Shown: one piece after another, positions 31,231 through 39,759 of the stretch
Position numbering within the stretch: the first letter of the stretch is position 1
How the letters are laid out: each line of letters begins with the position of its first letter
From: JACOTK01 sp038256565
Lineage (GTDB): Bacteria; Actinomycetota; Acidimicrobiia; Acidimicrobiales; CADCSY01
Reading direction: 5' to 3'
Assembly: GCA_038256565.1 (NCBI GenBank)
Contig: JBBSKG010000003.1
Coordinates: forward strand, 1-46,675
Length of the DNA stretch: 46,675 nt
Notes under the pieces: model-generated
Seen by the model: only the letters and a program-made list of their open reading frames with translations
The model's database searches: none
Told to the model about the DNA's origin: nothing
Made by a program: the position numbers and the translations under genes

Positions 31231-32670
31231 TCATGAAGAAGAACTTGAACTGCGAATTTTATGCATTAGTTCTGTGACCTGATCATATATTTGTCGACGC
31301 TCTTTCATGAGGGCACCAATTTTCTCGACAGCATGAATGACTGTTGTGTGATCTCGGCCACCATATTCACGAGCAATGGCTGGATAACTTAAGTCAGTCA
31401 TTTCTCGACAAACGTACATTCCGATCTGACGGGCTATCACTAGTGGCCGGCGTCGGCTTTTACCACGAAGTTCATCAAGCGAAAAATCAAACATTTCGGC
31501 GGTGGCGTCGAGAATGATCTTTGCTGTAATCACCCGGGTGCGGGTATCACCAATGACGTCATCTAGAACGATGGCTGCTAAATCGGAAGTTAGAGGCTCA
31601 CGGTTGAGGCTGGCAAAAGCCGACACTCGAATGAGGGCTCCTTCAAGTTCCCGGATGTTGTTGGTGATATTAGAGGCAATGAATTCAAGGACATCATCGG
31701 GAATGGGAGTCAGTTCGCGTTCCGCTTTTTTTCGGAGAATAGCCAAGCGAGTTTCGAGTTCTGGTGGCTGAATATCGGTAATAAGACCCCACTCAAAGCG
31801 GCTGCGAAGTCGATCTTCAAGTGTGGCAATTGATCGAGGCGGACGATCTGAGCTGATAACGATTTGACGGTTTGCCCCATGGAGTTGGTTGAAGGTATGG
31901 AAGAACTCTTCTTGTAGACCCTCTTTTCCTTCCATGAATTGAATGTCGTCGACCAACAACACGTCATTTTCTCGATAATGACGCTTAAATGCACTTGCGG
32001 TGTTTGAGCGAATCGACTCCACGTAGTCGTTCATGAACGACTCAGTAGAGACATAGCGAACTTGGTAAGCCTGATAATTCTCATGAACATAATGAGCGAT
32101 CGCATGTAAAAGATGAGTCTTACCAAGCCCAGCTACCCCGTAGATAAAGAGAGGGTTGTAGGATCGAGCTGGAGTTTCGGCAACTGAAAGAGCTGCCGCA
32201 TGGGCGAATCGATTTGATGCACCGGTTACAAATGCATCGAAGGTGTAGCGAGGGTTCAGTGCCTGGGCCGGAGTGCTTCTAAATTGGCTTTCACGTCTCT
32301 GTTCTTCACGTGCCATACGGATGTGATCAGGGTGAGGGGGGTTGGAGTTTTCGCTATCGCGTTGTCTGTCCCCTCCATTGGTTATAGATCCAACCCCTGG
32401 AAAGAGCTCGGGCGTGACTGCTTCTGGACGAACTTGAAAATCTAGGTGGATGTCACTGGCACCTAAATCAGAGAGGTGACGGGTAACTAAATCGAGCCAT
32501 TGCCCTTCAATTCGTTCTTTAACAAGAGAACTGGGGACGGCAATGACGAGTAGATCGTCATCAATGGTCACTGCGACCGTAGGTTGAAAACAACTAACCC
32601 ACGTTGCTTCAGGTACTTGCTTACGAAGTGCAATGAGACAAGATGTCCACAACTGTTCCGCCTCTAACAC
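31231..32670 (-). CDS. dnaA: Chromosomal replication initiator DnaA
   Basis: The 479-residue protein starts at GTG. Domain I is residues 1-85 (LWTSCLIALRKQVPEATWVS), domain II a polar linker to about 140, and the AAA+ domain III begins LNPRYTFDAFVTGASNRFAH, with Walker A GVAGLGKTH, Walker B VLLVDDIQF and sensor residues in LRSRFEWGLI. Domain IV has the DNA-binding signature YGGRDHTTVIHA. It binds the boxes in oriC and in the spacer upstream. It is transcribed toward oriC, as is usual. Confidence 0.97.
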   Translation of the reverse strand: MLEAEQLWTSCLIALRKQVPEATWVSCFQPTVAVTIDDDLLVIAVPSSLVKERIEGQWLDLVTRHLSDLGASDIHLDFQVRPEAVTPELFPGVGSITNGGDRQRDSENSNPPHPDHIRMAREEQRRESQFRSTPAQALNPRYTFDAFVTGASNRFAHAAALSVAETPARSYNPLFIYGVAGLGKTHLLHAIAHYVHENYQAYQVRYVSTESFMNDYVESIRSNTASAFKRHYRENDVLLVDDIQFMEGKEGLQEEFFHTFNQLHGANRQIVISSDRPPRSIATLEDRLRSRFEWGLITDIQPPELETRLAILRKKAERELTPIPDDVLEFIASNITNNIRELEGALIRVSAFASLNREPLTSDLAAIVLDDVIGDTRTRVITAKIILDATAEMFDFSLDELRGKSRRRPLVIARQIGMYVCREMTDLSYPAIAREYGGRDHTTVIHAVEKIGALMKERRQIYDQVTELMHKIRSSSSSS

Positions 32671-32985
32671 CGCTTATCATCTCCAGATCGGCAAAGTCAT
32701 CCACAACGCAGTCCACAGATGTGGAAAACGCGTATGACCTGGCTCACGTTACATGAACCAGTTCGATCACATCGCAGTGTTGGGCCTTGTGTCGGGCGTC
32801 GAGGACGAACCTACCCAGCGATACGTCGCCTCTAAACCTAATCATTTTGAGTTGGACCAGAAAGTTCTAATCACTCACAACATGTCTTGGCAGGTTGCTC
32901 ATTATGATCAAGAGCCTCTACCCTCGTTAGTAACTCCCAGCACCGCTAGTCGGGTTGGGTACCTGAATCAAACAAGAGAGGCGTC
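32671..32985. other. Divergent dnaA-rpmH intergenic region
   Basis: This spacer must hold the dnaA and rpmH promoters. It has a one-mismatch DnaA box TCATCCACA at 32697-32705 and a partial one near 32720 (TGTGGAAAA), suggesting autoregulation of dnaA. A 78-codon plus-strand frame inside it has no family features and is not called. Confidence 0.5.
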
Positions 32986-33120
32986 GTGAAGCGCACCTAT
33001 CAGCCAAATAATCGTAAACGGGCCAAGAACCACGGGTTTCGTCACCGCATGTCAACACGTGCGGGTCGTGCCATTATCAAGTCACGTCGCCGCAAGGGAC
33101 GTCACAGTCTTTCCGCCTGA
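32986..33120 (+). CDS. rpmH: 50S ribosomal protein L34
   Basis: The 44-residue protein starts at GTG: MKRTYQPNNRKRAKNHGFRH, then RMSTRAGRAIIKSRRRKGRH and SLSA. This is the full, highly conserved L34 pattern. GAGAGG precedes the start. It is the first gene right of dnaA and heads rpmH-rnpA-yidD-yidC-jag-rsmG. Confidence 0.97.
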   Translation: MKRTYQPNNRKRAKNHGFRHRMSTRAGRAIIKSRRRKGRHSLSA

Positions 33121-33156
33121 TGTACCTAACGTTATTGACAATGCCGAGTACCACCA

Positions 33157-33537
33157 TTGACCAAGCGCATTTGGCGAATTCGTCAACGTTCTAAGTTCGT
33201 TGAGCTTGCACGCCACGGAAAGCGCGCACGCGTTGGAGTCATTACGATTACTTGGCTTGTGGAGCCATCATCGGGGAAAAATAAACCCCAGTTGGCATAC
33301 TCCACAGGCAAACAGGTCGGTCCTTCGGTGGTTCGCAATAGGGTTAGACGCAAACTTCAAGCAATCATGTCTGAATTGGCACCCAGCTTGGCGTCCGGCT
33401 TCTATTTAGTAAAAGCCGGACCAAAAAGTAGCGAAATACATTTTGATGATATTCGAGGAAACGTATGGATAGCACTGCAACGATTGGGAGCACTTCCAAA
33501 AGAAGACGAGGCTCAGTCCAAAAGTCTAACGCAATGA
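33157..33537 (+). CDS. rnpA: Ribonuclease P protein component
   Basis: The 126-residue basic protein assists RNase P RNA in 5' tRNA processing. It starts at TTG (MTKRIWRIRQRSKFVELARH) and has the family signature VGPSVVRNRVRRKLQAIM, whose Arg residues contact RNA. No ATG in this frame precedes the conserved region, so TTG is accepted. Its stop overlaps the yidD start (ATGA). Confidence 0.93.
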   Translation: MTKRIWRIRQRSKFVELARHGKRARVGVITITWLVEPSSGKNKPQLAYSTGKQVGPSVVRNRVRRKLQAIMSELAPSLASGFYLVKAGPKSSEIHFDDIRGNVWIALQRLGALPKEDEAQSKSLTQ

Positions 33538-33764
33538 GTTTTCCGGCACGCTTGCTGTCAGGGTTATTTCGAGGTTGGCAGTTTGTTCGGACTGGAAAAC
33601 CCTCACCTTGCCGTTTTGTGCCAAGTTGTTCACATTACGGAATAGAGGCTCTTGAAGTCCATGGAGCTATACGTGGTTTTTATCTCACCTTACGTCGTAT
33701 TGTTCGCTGCAATCCTTGGGGGCCTTACGGTTTTGACCCCATTCCAGAGCGGAAGGCCCCCTGA
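33534..33764 (+). CDS. yidD: Membrane protein insertion efficiency factor YidD
   Basis: The protein has 76 residues from the ATG at 33534 overlapping the rnpA stop; an earlier ATG at 33465 lies inside rnpA and adds nothing conserved. The core CRFVPSCSHYGIEALEVHGA, then RRIVRCNPWGPYGFDPIP, carries the conserved Cys residues and the CNPW motif of YidD. It assists YidC-dependent membrane insertion and lies two bases before yidC. Confidence 0.95.
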   Translation: MSFPARLLSGLFRGWQFVRTGKPSPCRFVPSCSHYGIEALEVHGAIRGFYLTLRRIVRCNPWGPYGFDPIPERKAP

Positions 33765-33766
33765 AA

Positions 33767-34606
33767 ATGACTGACTTTCTGGCAGGAGCCCTTGCCTTTT
33801 TCTACGATGTTTGGCCCTCCTACGGCGGGTCGATCATATTGTTCACATTGGCAATCATGGCCGTGCTGACCCCCTTGTCACTTAAGAGCTCACGGTCAAT
33901 GATTGCAATGCAGCGTTTAGCTCCAGATTTAAAGAAACTTCAACAAGAGCATAAAGACGATCGCGAAGCACTTAATCGGGAAATGATGGCTCTTTACCAA
34001 GAGCACAAAGTGAGTCCCTTTAGCTCATGTCTTCCTCTCCTCCTTCAAATGCCAGTCTTCTTTCTTCTGTATCGGGTTTTGAATGGACTAACGAGAATTG
34101 GCGAAGATGGAAATTTCAATCCTAAGTCTCTAGATCTTGACTCCTCTTTATCTCAAGCTTTACGAGCTACAGACAAGATGATGTCGTTTGGCATGGATCT
34201 TTCAAAAGGCGCTCTTAAGGAATTACAAACCGAAGGCGTAGTCACCGCTCTCCCATATATTGTGCTTGTTTTACTAGTAGCGGTGACCGCTTATTACCAG
34301 CAACGCCAGCTTTCCGCCCGCAATACCAACACAGCTGTGAACCCTCAGCAACAGATGATCATGAAGTTTATGCCACTGATGTTTGTGTTCATATCCTTCT
34401 CATTACCAGCTGGAGTGGTTGTTTATTTTGTTATTTCTAACTTGGTTCGAATTATGCAGCAAGCTTGGATTACCAAGGTGGAGTATGGCGAGGATGATAA
34501 AAAACCAGCGGTAATAGAGACCCGTGTAGTTGAAAAAAATCTTAATGACACTTCTAAACCAGCTGGACAATCGCCGCAGCGATACAAGAAGAAGAAAAGG
34601 AAGTAG
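33767..34606 (+). CDS. yidC: Membrane protein insertase YidC
   Basis: The 279-residue protein is of the short, Gram-positive-like Oxa1/YidC type. Segments: SIILFTLAIMAVLTPLSLKS, KLQQEHKDDREALNREMMAL (the cytoplasmic coiled loop), VSPFSSCLPLLLQMPVFFLL, ALPYIVLVLLVAVTAYYQQR and MKFMPLMFVFISFSLPAGVV. The NPQQQMIMKFMPLMF run before the last helices is diagnostic. A short Lys-rich tail (YKKKKRK) could contact ribosomes. It inserts membrane proteins alone or with SecYEG. Confidence 0.95.
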   Translation: MTDFLAGALAFFYDVWPSYGGSIILFTLAIMAVLTPLSLKSSRSMIAMQRLAPDLKKLQQEHKDDREALNREMMALYQEHKVSPFSSCLPLLLQMPVFFLLYRVLNGLTRIGEDGNFNPKSLDLDSSLSQALRATDKMMSFGMDLSKGALKELQTEGVVTALPYIVLVLLVAVTAYYQQRQLSARNTNTAVNPQQQMIMKFMPLMFVFISFSLPAGVVVYFVISNLVRIMQQAWITKVEYGEDDKKPAVIETRVVEKNLNDTSKPAGQSPQRYKKKKRK

Positions 34607-34610
34607 TGAC

Positions 34611-35459
34611 GTGGAGTGGGTAGAGACAACAGGTAGAACGATTGAGGAAGCTAAGGATGCTGCCTTAGATCAACTCGGTGTAGATGAAGATGATGCAGAG
34701 TTTGAGATTTTAGAAGAGCCAAAAAGCGGACTGTTTGGCCGTATTCGTCAAGAAGCTCGTATTCGAGCTCGAGTTCGACCTGCTACTCCGAGGGCCAAGA
34801 CAGAGCGGCGTGACCGTGGGAAGAGAGGTCCTCGCAGCAAGGGTGGGGTTGGGGCGGGCCCAAACACTGGTTCCCGTGAGACCGCCAAATCTTCTTTTGA
34901 GTCGACACAAGGTAGACCGGCAAAGAAGAACGTTACTAAAAAGCCTGTACGTTCAGCCGTAACGAAACCAGAAGGAGCATTCGTGGAAACAGACATGCCA
35001 CTTACCGAGCAAGGTGAAGTAGCTAAAGCGTTTGTACGTGGATTGTTGGATGCCTTCGATCTGGAGGGCTCAGTTGAAGTCAGAGAACTTGATGAGGATG
35101 CTCTTGAGGTTGCGGTAACCGGAGACAATCTTGGACTATTGGTGGGTCCACGCGGGGCAACTCTGTCGGCCATTCAGGAACTTTCACGAACTGCTTTGCA
35201 ACACGCACTAAGTGGGGCACGCGGTGCCCGCTTACGAGTAGATGTAGGCGGATATTGGGAGCGACGCCGTGACGCTCTTGAGCGTTTTGCACAACAAGTG
35301 GCTGCACAGGTTATTGAGTCTGGTTCAAGTGTGGCTATGGAACCGATGGATGCTGGTGATCGCAAGATAGTGCACGACGCTGTTAATTCTATTGACGGGG
35401 TTCAAACCATTTCTGACGGGGAAGATTCCCGTCGTCATGTAGTAATTAAACCTGTTTGA
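34611..35459 (+). CDS. jag: RNA-binding protein Jag/KhpB
   Basis: The protein has about 282 residues from the GTG at 34611, chosen because AGGAAG lies seven bases upstream and VEWVETTGRTIEEAKDAALD is the normal Jag_N start. Order: Jag_N (1-55, ending KSGLFGRIRQEARIRARV), a long basic and polar linker, a KH domain near residues 135-205 with LGLLVGPRGATLSAIQELSR, and an R3H domain near 210-282 with RRDALERFAQQVAAQV then PMDAGDRKIVHDAV. It binds RNA with KhpA in other bacteria, affecting division and envelope growth. Its stop overlaps the rsmG start (TTGA). Confidence 0.93.
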   Translation: MEWVETTGRTIEEAKDAALDQLGVDEDDAEFEILEEPKSGLFGRIRQEARIRARVRPATPRAKTERRDRGKRGPRSKGGVGAGPNTGSRETAKSSFESTQGRPAKKNVTKKPVRSAVTKPEGAFVETDMPLTEQGEVAKAFVRGLLDAFDLEGSVEVRELDEDALEVAVTGDNLGLLVGPRGATLSAIQELSRTALQHALSGARGARLRVDVGGYWERRRDALERFAQQVAAQVIESGSSVAMEPMDAGDRKIVHDAVNSIDGVQTISDGEDSRRHVVIKPV

Positions 35460-36088
35460 ACCCAGTGGATTTAGATGGTTCTTTGCTTGAAGTTCTTGGA
35501 CAGGCAAGAGAACTGGGGTTTTTGGGCCCTGGCCCTATCGAATTACATATAGATCATGCAATGGCTTACGCCAAGCCACTCGGTGAAGGCTGGTCCGGGC
35601 GGGCCGTAGATCTGGGGAGTGGTGGTGGTGTTCCGGGTTTAGTATTGGCTCTGGTGTATCCAGATTCTGAATGGACGTTGGTGGACGCCCAGGAACGCAG
35701 GGCAACTTTTTTGGCCAGTGCCATAAGCTCCCTTTCTCTTGAGAAGAGAGTTTATGTTATGCATGAACGTGCTGAGGTGTTTGGAAGAGACCCCATTCAT
35801 CGTCATACCTACGACCTTGTAGTTGCAAGGAGTTTTTCAGCCCCTCCGGTCACAGCTGAGTGCGCTTCTCCACTGTTAAAGAAGAATGCCCTCCTAGTTG
35901 TTAGTGAGCCACCAGCAGGGGAAGGGGTAACTTATCGCTGGCCTGAAGTCCCACTAGCACTACTCGGGTTACAGCTAGAGAACTTGCTACCCGGTCCCCC
36001 AGCCCTGGCTCTGATTAGAAGCCGAGAGCTATGTGAAGAAAAGTATCCTAGAAGAACTGGAATCCCATCGAAGCGGCCCCTCTGGTGA
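35456..36088 (+). CDS. rsmG: 16S rRNA m7G527 methyltransferase RsmG
   Basis: The 210-residue protein starts at TTG overlapping the jag stop. The SAM-binding motif AVDLGSGGGVPGLVLALVYP is followed by WTLVDAQERRATFLASAI and DLVVARSFSAPPVTAECASP, all standard for RsmG/GidB. It methylates G527 of 16S rRNA; loss gives low-level streptomycin resistance in other bacteria. Two parS sites follow directly. Confidence 0.93.
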   Translation: MNPVDLDGSLLEVLGQARELGFLGPGPIELHIDHAMAYAKPLGEGWSGRAVDLGSGGGVPGLVLALVYPDSEWTLVDAQERRATFLASAISSLSLEKRVYVMHERAEVFGRDPIHRHTYDLVVARSFSAPPVTAECASPLLKKNALLVVSEPPAGEGVTYRWPEVPLALLGLQLENLLPGPPALALIRSRELCEEKYPRRTGIPSKRPLW

Positions 36089-36104
36089 TGTTTCACGTGA
36101 AACC
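36089..36104 (+). promoter_or_regulatory. parS: parS centromere site 1
   Basis: TGTTTCACGTGAAACC matches the consensus TGTTTCACGTGAAACA at 15 of 16 positions. It lies one base after the rsmG stop and near parAB, where ParB binds. Confidence 0.9.
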
Positions 36105-36184
36105 ACGTATTGAGCGAGAGACCGAGCTTATCGCTGTAAGGCTGTAGCCTCTGGAGGCTGATAGGCTAAATAAGGAGCCGCTTG
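36105..36184. other. Spacer between the two parS sites
   Basis: An 80-base spacer holds a short hairpin-forming AGCCTC-TG-GAGGCT. No gene is seen. With the flanks it forms the parAB upstream region. Confidence 0.35.
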
Positions 36185-36200
36185 TGTTTCACGTGAAACA
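36185..36200 (+). promoter_or_regulatory. parS: parS centromere site 2
   Basis: TGTTTCACGTGAAACA is a perfect consensus parS. With its flank it is an inverted copy of site 1: GGTGATGTTTCACGTGAAAC occurs on the plus strand at 36085 and on the minus strand here. Confidence 0.95.
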
Positions 36201-36290
36201 TCACCAGGCCGACTATGTAGCGGAGAGTGTTTGTTTTAAATCTTGAAAAAGTTTGGTAAATCCTTTGCATGAGGTCATTAGTGTTCTAGT

Positions 36291-37328
36291 ATGCCAAACG
36301 TGTCTGACGGGGCTAGTGAATTTCCAGATAATATAGACGCTCTCTTTGAGCGGCTTCGGGCTGTTGAGACCCACGAGGCTCCTGTCGTTGATGAACTAGA
36401 GACAGAGCCAGTAAATCTGGCAGAGACCGAAGTAATCATCGAAGAGTCTGTGGTAATCGTTGCTCAGAACTCATCTCTTTCGGAAGAACCGAAACTAAAT
36501 TCTAGTTCTGAAACTATTGATCAACTAGCCGAACAGCCGGACGCCTCTCCATCTAGACGCCCATTACCACGAGTGTTAGCGGTTGCTAATCAAAAGGGAG
36601 GGGTAGGTAAAACCACTACGGCGGTAAACCTAAGTGCTTGTTTAGCTGAGTTGGGTTATCGGGTACTCGTATGTGATCTCGACCCGCAAGGGAACGCCAC
36701 AACTGGGCTTGGTTTGAACCCTCGGAACCTAGATTCTTCAATGTACGAAGTAATTTTGAACGATCTTCCATTAGAAGATTGTGTCGAACCAACATCTGTC
36801 AAAAATCTCTTTATTGCCCCAGCCAGCCTTGATCTTGCCGGTGCTGAAATCGAACTTGTGCCTGCATTTAGCCGTGAACTTAGGCTTAAGAGAGCCATTG
36901 AGGCCGTTCATGATCAATATGACTATGTGTTAATTGATTGCCCACCATCACTAGGGCTTCTGACGGTAAACGGTTTAGCTGCCGCAACAGAAGTAATAGT
37001 GCCTATTCAGTGCGAATATTATGCACTTGAGGGCTTGGGTCAGTTGCTGCGCAATGTCGCCTTGGTGCAGAAGAACTTGAACCCAAGTTTGGAAGTAACT
37101 GCCATCATCTTGGTGATGTATGACGCTCGTACCAAGCTTTCAGATCAGGTTGCGAAGGAAGTAAGAGCTCATTTTGGTGATGTTGTGTGTCGTAACGTGA
37201 TTCCACGATCTATCCGGCTTTCTGAAGCCCCTTCCTTTGGGCAGCCAATTATTTCATTTGATTCGACATCTCGTGGAGCTATTGCTTATCGAGAGGTAGC
37301 GAAGGAGGTCAGTGGTGGCGCGCCGTAG
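36291..37328 (+). CDS. parA: Chromosome partitioning ATPase ParA (Soj)
   Basis: The 345-residue protein has a deviant Walker A KGGVGKTT at residues 102-109 (VLAVANQKGGVGKTTTAVNL), then VLVCDLDPQGNATTGLG, YDYVLIDCPPSLGLLTVNGL and IQCEYYALEGLGQLL. The first ~93 residues are an acidic, Glu/Ser-rich extension with no fold visible, longer than in most chromosomal ParA proteins. ParA binds DNA as an ATP dimer and moves ParB-parS. Its end overlaps parB. Confidence 0.95.
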   Translation: MPNVSDGASEFPDNIDALFERLRAVETHEAPVVDELETEPVNLAETEVIIEESVVIVAQNSSLSEEPKLNSSSETIDQLAEQPDASPSRRPLPRVLAVANQKGGVGKTTTAVNLSACLAELGYRVLVCDLDPQGNATTGLGLNPRNLDSSMYEVILNDLPLEDCVEPTSVKNLFIAPASLDLAGAEIELVPAFSRELRLKRAIEAVHDQYDYVLIDCPPSLGLLTVNGLAAATEVIVPIQCEYYALEGLGQLLRNVALVQKNLNPSLEVTAIILVMYDARTKLSDQVAKEVRAHFGDVVCRNVIPRSIRLSEAPSFGQPIISFDSTSRGAIAYREVAKEVSGGAP

Positions 37329-38253
37329 TGGACTCGGAAAGGGACTTGGTGCACTGATTCCTCCCGAAGCCGTCATGCAAGGTGATGGGGCGGCTTTTCG
37401 TGAGATACCGGTATCGAGTATCCAACCAAACCCTTATCAACCCAGACGACACTTTGATGAAGAGGCTCTGAGTTCACTATCAGCTTCCATAAGGGAACTG
37501 GGGGTTCTTCAACCGCTTCTTGTTCGGATGACGGGCACCGGTGAATATCAGCTGATCGCTGGTGAACGTCGTTGGCGTGCTGCAAAGAGAGCTGGTTTAC
37601 CAACGGTTCCAGTGATCGTAAAAGATGTTGACGACTTAGCATCTTTGGAACAAGCCGTAGTAGAAAACCTCCATCGTAAAGACCTGAACCCTCTTGAAGA
37701 AGCGGCTGCCTACCAACAGCTTCTAGAAGATTTTGCTATGACACATGATCAGCTTGCTACGAGAGTAGGTAAAAGTCGTGCAGCAGTGACTAATACCCTG
37801 CGCCTTTTTCAACTACCAGCTTCAATTCAGAGATTTGTTGCTGAAGGTCAGATCTCTGCAGGCCATGCGCGGACCTTGTTGAGCACACCAGATCGAGATT
37901 TTCAAGAAAACCTTGCTCAACGAATAGTGGCCGAAGGGTTATCGGTTCGAGTTGTTGAAGAAGCGATCCGTATCCATACATTTGGTGATAACGAATCGAC
38001 CGGGGATGATGCCCCATCTTCACAAGTGCCTGCAGGGAAAAAGATCAAGTCCGGTCCTTCAGCGGTAAGTCCTCAACCTCAGCGGCTACGACAAGCCGGC
38101 ATGCATGAACTGGAGACTCTTCTTTCTGAGCACCTTTCAACAAAGGTGCTAGTGGAAGAGAAGGGCAAGAGGGGACAGGTCGTCATTGACTTTGCCGACC
38201 TTGATGACCTAGAGCGTATTTATCGTGCAATGAGCGGAAAGATTGAAAATTAA
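37315..38253 (+). CDS. parB: Chromosome partitioning protein ParB
   Basis: The protein has 312 residues from the GTG at 37315; AGGAGG at 37303-37308 is six bases away, better than for the GTG at 37312. The N-terminal peptide VARRSGLGKGLGALIPPE stimulates ParA ATPase. The CTPase/ParB-N region has YQPRRHFDEEALSSLSASIR and LIAGERRWRAAKRAGL then VVENLHRKDLNPLEEAAAYQ (ENIQR-like GERRxR and ENxxRxDLNPxE motifs). The helix-turn-helix is TRVGKSRAAVTNTLRLFQLP. The C-terminal dimerisation domain follows a polar linker. It binds the two parS sites upstream. Confidence 0.95.
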   Translation: MARRSGLGKGLGALIPPEAVMQGDGAAFREIPVSSIQPNPYQPRRHFDEEALSSLSASIRELGVLQPLLVRMTGTGEYQLIAGERRWRAAKRAGLPTVPVIVKDVDDLASLEQAVVENLHRKDLNPLEEAAAYQQLLEDFAMTHDQLATRVGKSRAAVTNTLRLFQLPASIQRFVAEGQISAGHARTLLSTPDRDFQENLAQRIVAEGLSVRVVEEAIRIHTFGDNESTGDDAPSSQVPAGKKIKSGPSAVSPQPQRLRQAGMHELETLLSEHLSTKVLVEEKGKRGQVVIDFADLDDLERIYRAMSGKIEN

Positions 38254-38284
38254 TAAGTCTAAACCCTAAAGCAATAGTTGAGAG

Positions 38285-38319
38285 TCTACCCCCAGCCTGT
38301 GGATAAGACTGGGGGTAGA
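38285..38319 (+). terminator. Terminator hairpin after parB with a DnaA box in its loop
   Basis: TCTACCCCCAG (38285-38295) and CTGGGGGTAGA (38309-38319) form a perfect 11-base stem. It lies about 30 bases after the parB stop and between convergent parB and trxA. The 13-base loop contains TGTGGATAA (38298-38306), a perfect DnaA box. Confidence 0.7.
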
Positions 38320-38372
38320 GCTAAACTACAGGGTGGTTGTGTATTGGTAAAACAGATCCTTTGGGCAACTTT

Positions 38373-38696
38373 TTAAAGAAAAGTAGAGAGTTCCTCTAGA
38401 AGCTGACCCTTACCTTTTGCGCCGACTAGGCGTTTTTGGGGCTCGCCATTTTGAAAGACGATTAACGTTGGAATGCTCATTACTTCAAAACGACGTGCCA
38501 CTTCAGGGTTGTCGTCAACGTTGAGTTTTGCGATTCGAATTTTCCCCGCTTGTTCTGTGGCTATCTCTTCAAGAATCGGGGCGATCATCTTGCACGGACC
38601 ACACCACTCGGCCCAGAAGTCGACAAGAATTGGTTCGGTAGAAGATTGAATTTCCTCGTTGAATGTTGCGTCGGAAAGTTTGGCGATGTTGCCCAT
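38373..38696 (-). CDS. trxA: Thioredoxin
   Basis: The protein has 107 residues from the start MGNIAKLSDATF, preceded by AAAGGAG; the longer in-frame extension overlaps trxB. It shows the active site DFWAEWCGPCKM with Cys32 and Cys35, the cis-Pro in VMSIPTLIVF and the C-terminal GAKGKGQLLEEL helix. It reduces disulfides using electrons from TrxB, whose gene is directly upstream on the same strand. The trxB-trxA pair next to parB and the SigM-type gene matches mycobacteria. Confidence 0.95.
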   Translation of the reverse strand: MGNIAKLSDATFNEEIQSSTEPILVDFWAEWCGPCKMIAPILEEIATEQAGKIRIAKLNVDDNPEVARRFEVMSIPTLIVFQNGEPQKRLVGAKGKGQLLEELSTFL

Positions 38697-38733
38697 GGCA
38701 GTCTCCTTTGTTGGGGGTTGAGATCTTTCTTGG

Positions 38734-39729
38734 CTAGGCCAAGGTAGAGGTGTGAAGCGATTGATTTGCGGCATGTTCTGCTTCAAGCCACCGTTCTGCA
38801 TCAATTGCAGCCATACACCCCGAGCCCGATGCTGTAATGGCTTGTCGATAGGTACGATCTTGAACGTCACCGCAAGCAAACACGCCTTCAATGTTGGTCT
38901 TCGATGAGCCTGCTTGGGTGATGAGGTAACCGGCTTCGTCGGTAGTCAGTTGATCACGGAAAAGGTCGGTGTTGGGTCTGTGCCCAATAGCCACGAACAT
39001 TCCTGTGACATCGAGAGTCGAGCGATCGCCTGTTTTTAAGTTTTCGACCACGGCACCTTCCAACTTTGTGTCCCCGACAAGATCAACGACCCCTGTATTC
39101 CACAGGAACTCAATTTTGTTATTAGTAAAGGCGCGTTCTTGCATGATTTTCGATGCCCGAAGTTCGTCACGTCGGTGAATCAAGGTGACCTTGTCAGCAA
39201 AACGGGTTAGAAACAGCGCTTCTTCTAGTGCGGAATCTCCACCGCCAACTACGGCAATGTTATGACCTCGGAAGAAGAAGCCATCGCAGGTCGCGCAGGT
39301 AGAAAGACCATGTCCTAGTAGGCGTTCTTCAGCAGGTAGGCCCAGCATAAGCGACTGAGCTCCGGTTGAAACGATGACACTTTCGGCCAGGTATGTGGGC
39401 TCTGCAGCGGTAGGGTCACCAACCCAGATTTTAAAAGGGCGAGCGGAAAGATCTACTCGGGTAACTCGAGCGGTTAGAAACTCGGTGCCGAAGCGCTCGG
39501 CTTGAGCACGAAAGTTACTCATAAGTTCAGGGCCCATGATTCCATCAACGAAGCCAGGAAAGTTCTCTACTTCGGTAGTGAGCATGAGCTGTCCACCGGG
39601 TTGATCGCTGGTCGAGGAAAGCTCGCCTTCGATAACTAGCGGAGCAAGACTCGCACGGGATGTATAGATAGCTGCGGTCAACCCAGCTGGGCCAGAACCG
39701 ATGATGATGACGTTGCGGGGGTCAGACAA
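38734..39729 (-). CDS. trxB: Thioredoxin reductase
   Basis: The 331-residue flavoprotein has an FAD-binding start NVIIIGSGPAGLTAAIYTSR, the redox-active CATC (Cys145, Cys148) in STCATCDGFFF, the NADPH site VVGGGDSALEEALFL with HRRDELRASK, and the FAD-closing GVFACGDVQDRTYRQA. It transfers electrons from NADPH to thioredoxin. It precedes trxA in the same operon. Confidence 0.95.
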   Translation of the reverse strand: MSDPRNVIIIGSGPAGLTAAIYTSRASLAPLVIEGELSSTSDQPGGQLMLTTEVENFPGFVDGIMGPELMSNFRAQAERFGTEFLTARVTRVDLSARPFKIWVGDPTAAEPTYLAESVIVSTGAQSLMLGLPAEERLLGHGLSTCATCDGFFFRGHNIAVVGGGDSALEEALFLTRFADKVTLIHRRDELRASKIMQERAFTNNKIEFLWNTGVVDLVGDTKLEGAVVENLKTGDRSTLDVTGMFVAIGHRPNTDLFRDQLTTDEAGYLITQAGSSKTNIEGVFACGDVQDRTYRQAITASGSGCMAAIDAERWLEAEHAANQSLHTSTLA

Positions 39730-39759
39730 GGTAAACGTTACTTTCTGGTCTTATTGCTT

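Noticed and set aside
32753..32989. 78-codon frame between dnaA and rpmH
   Set aside because: It covers the divergent promoter region, overlaps the rpmH start and has no recognisable content.
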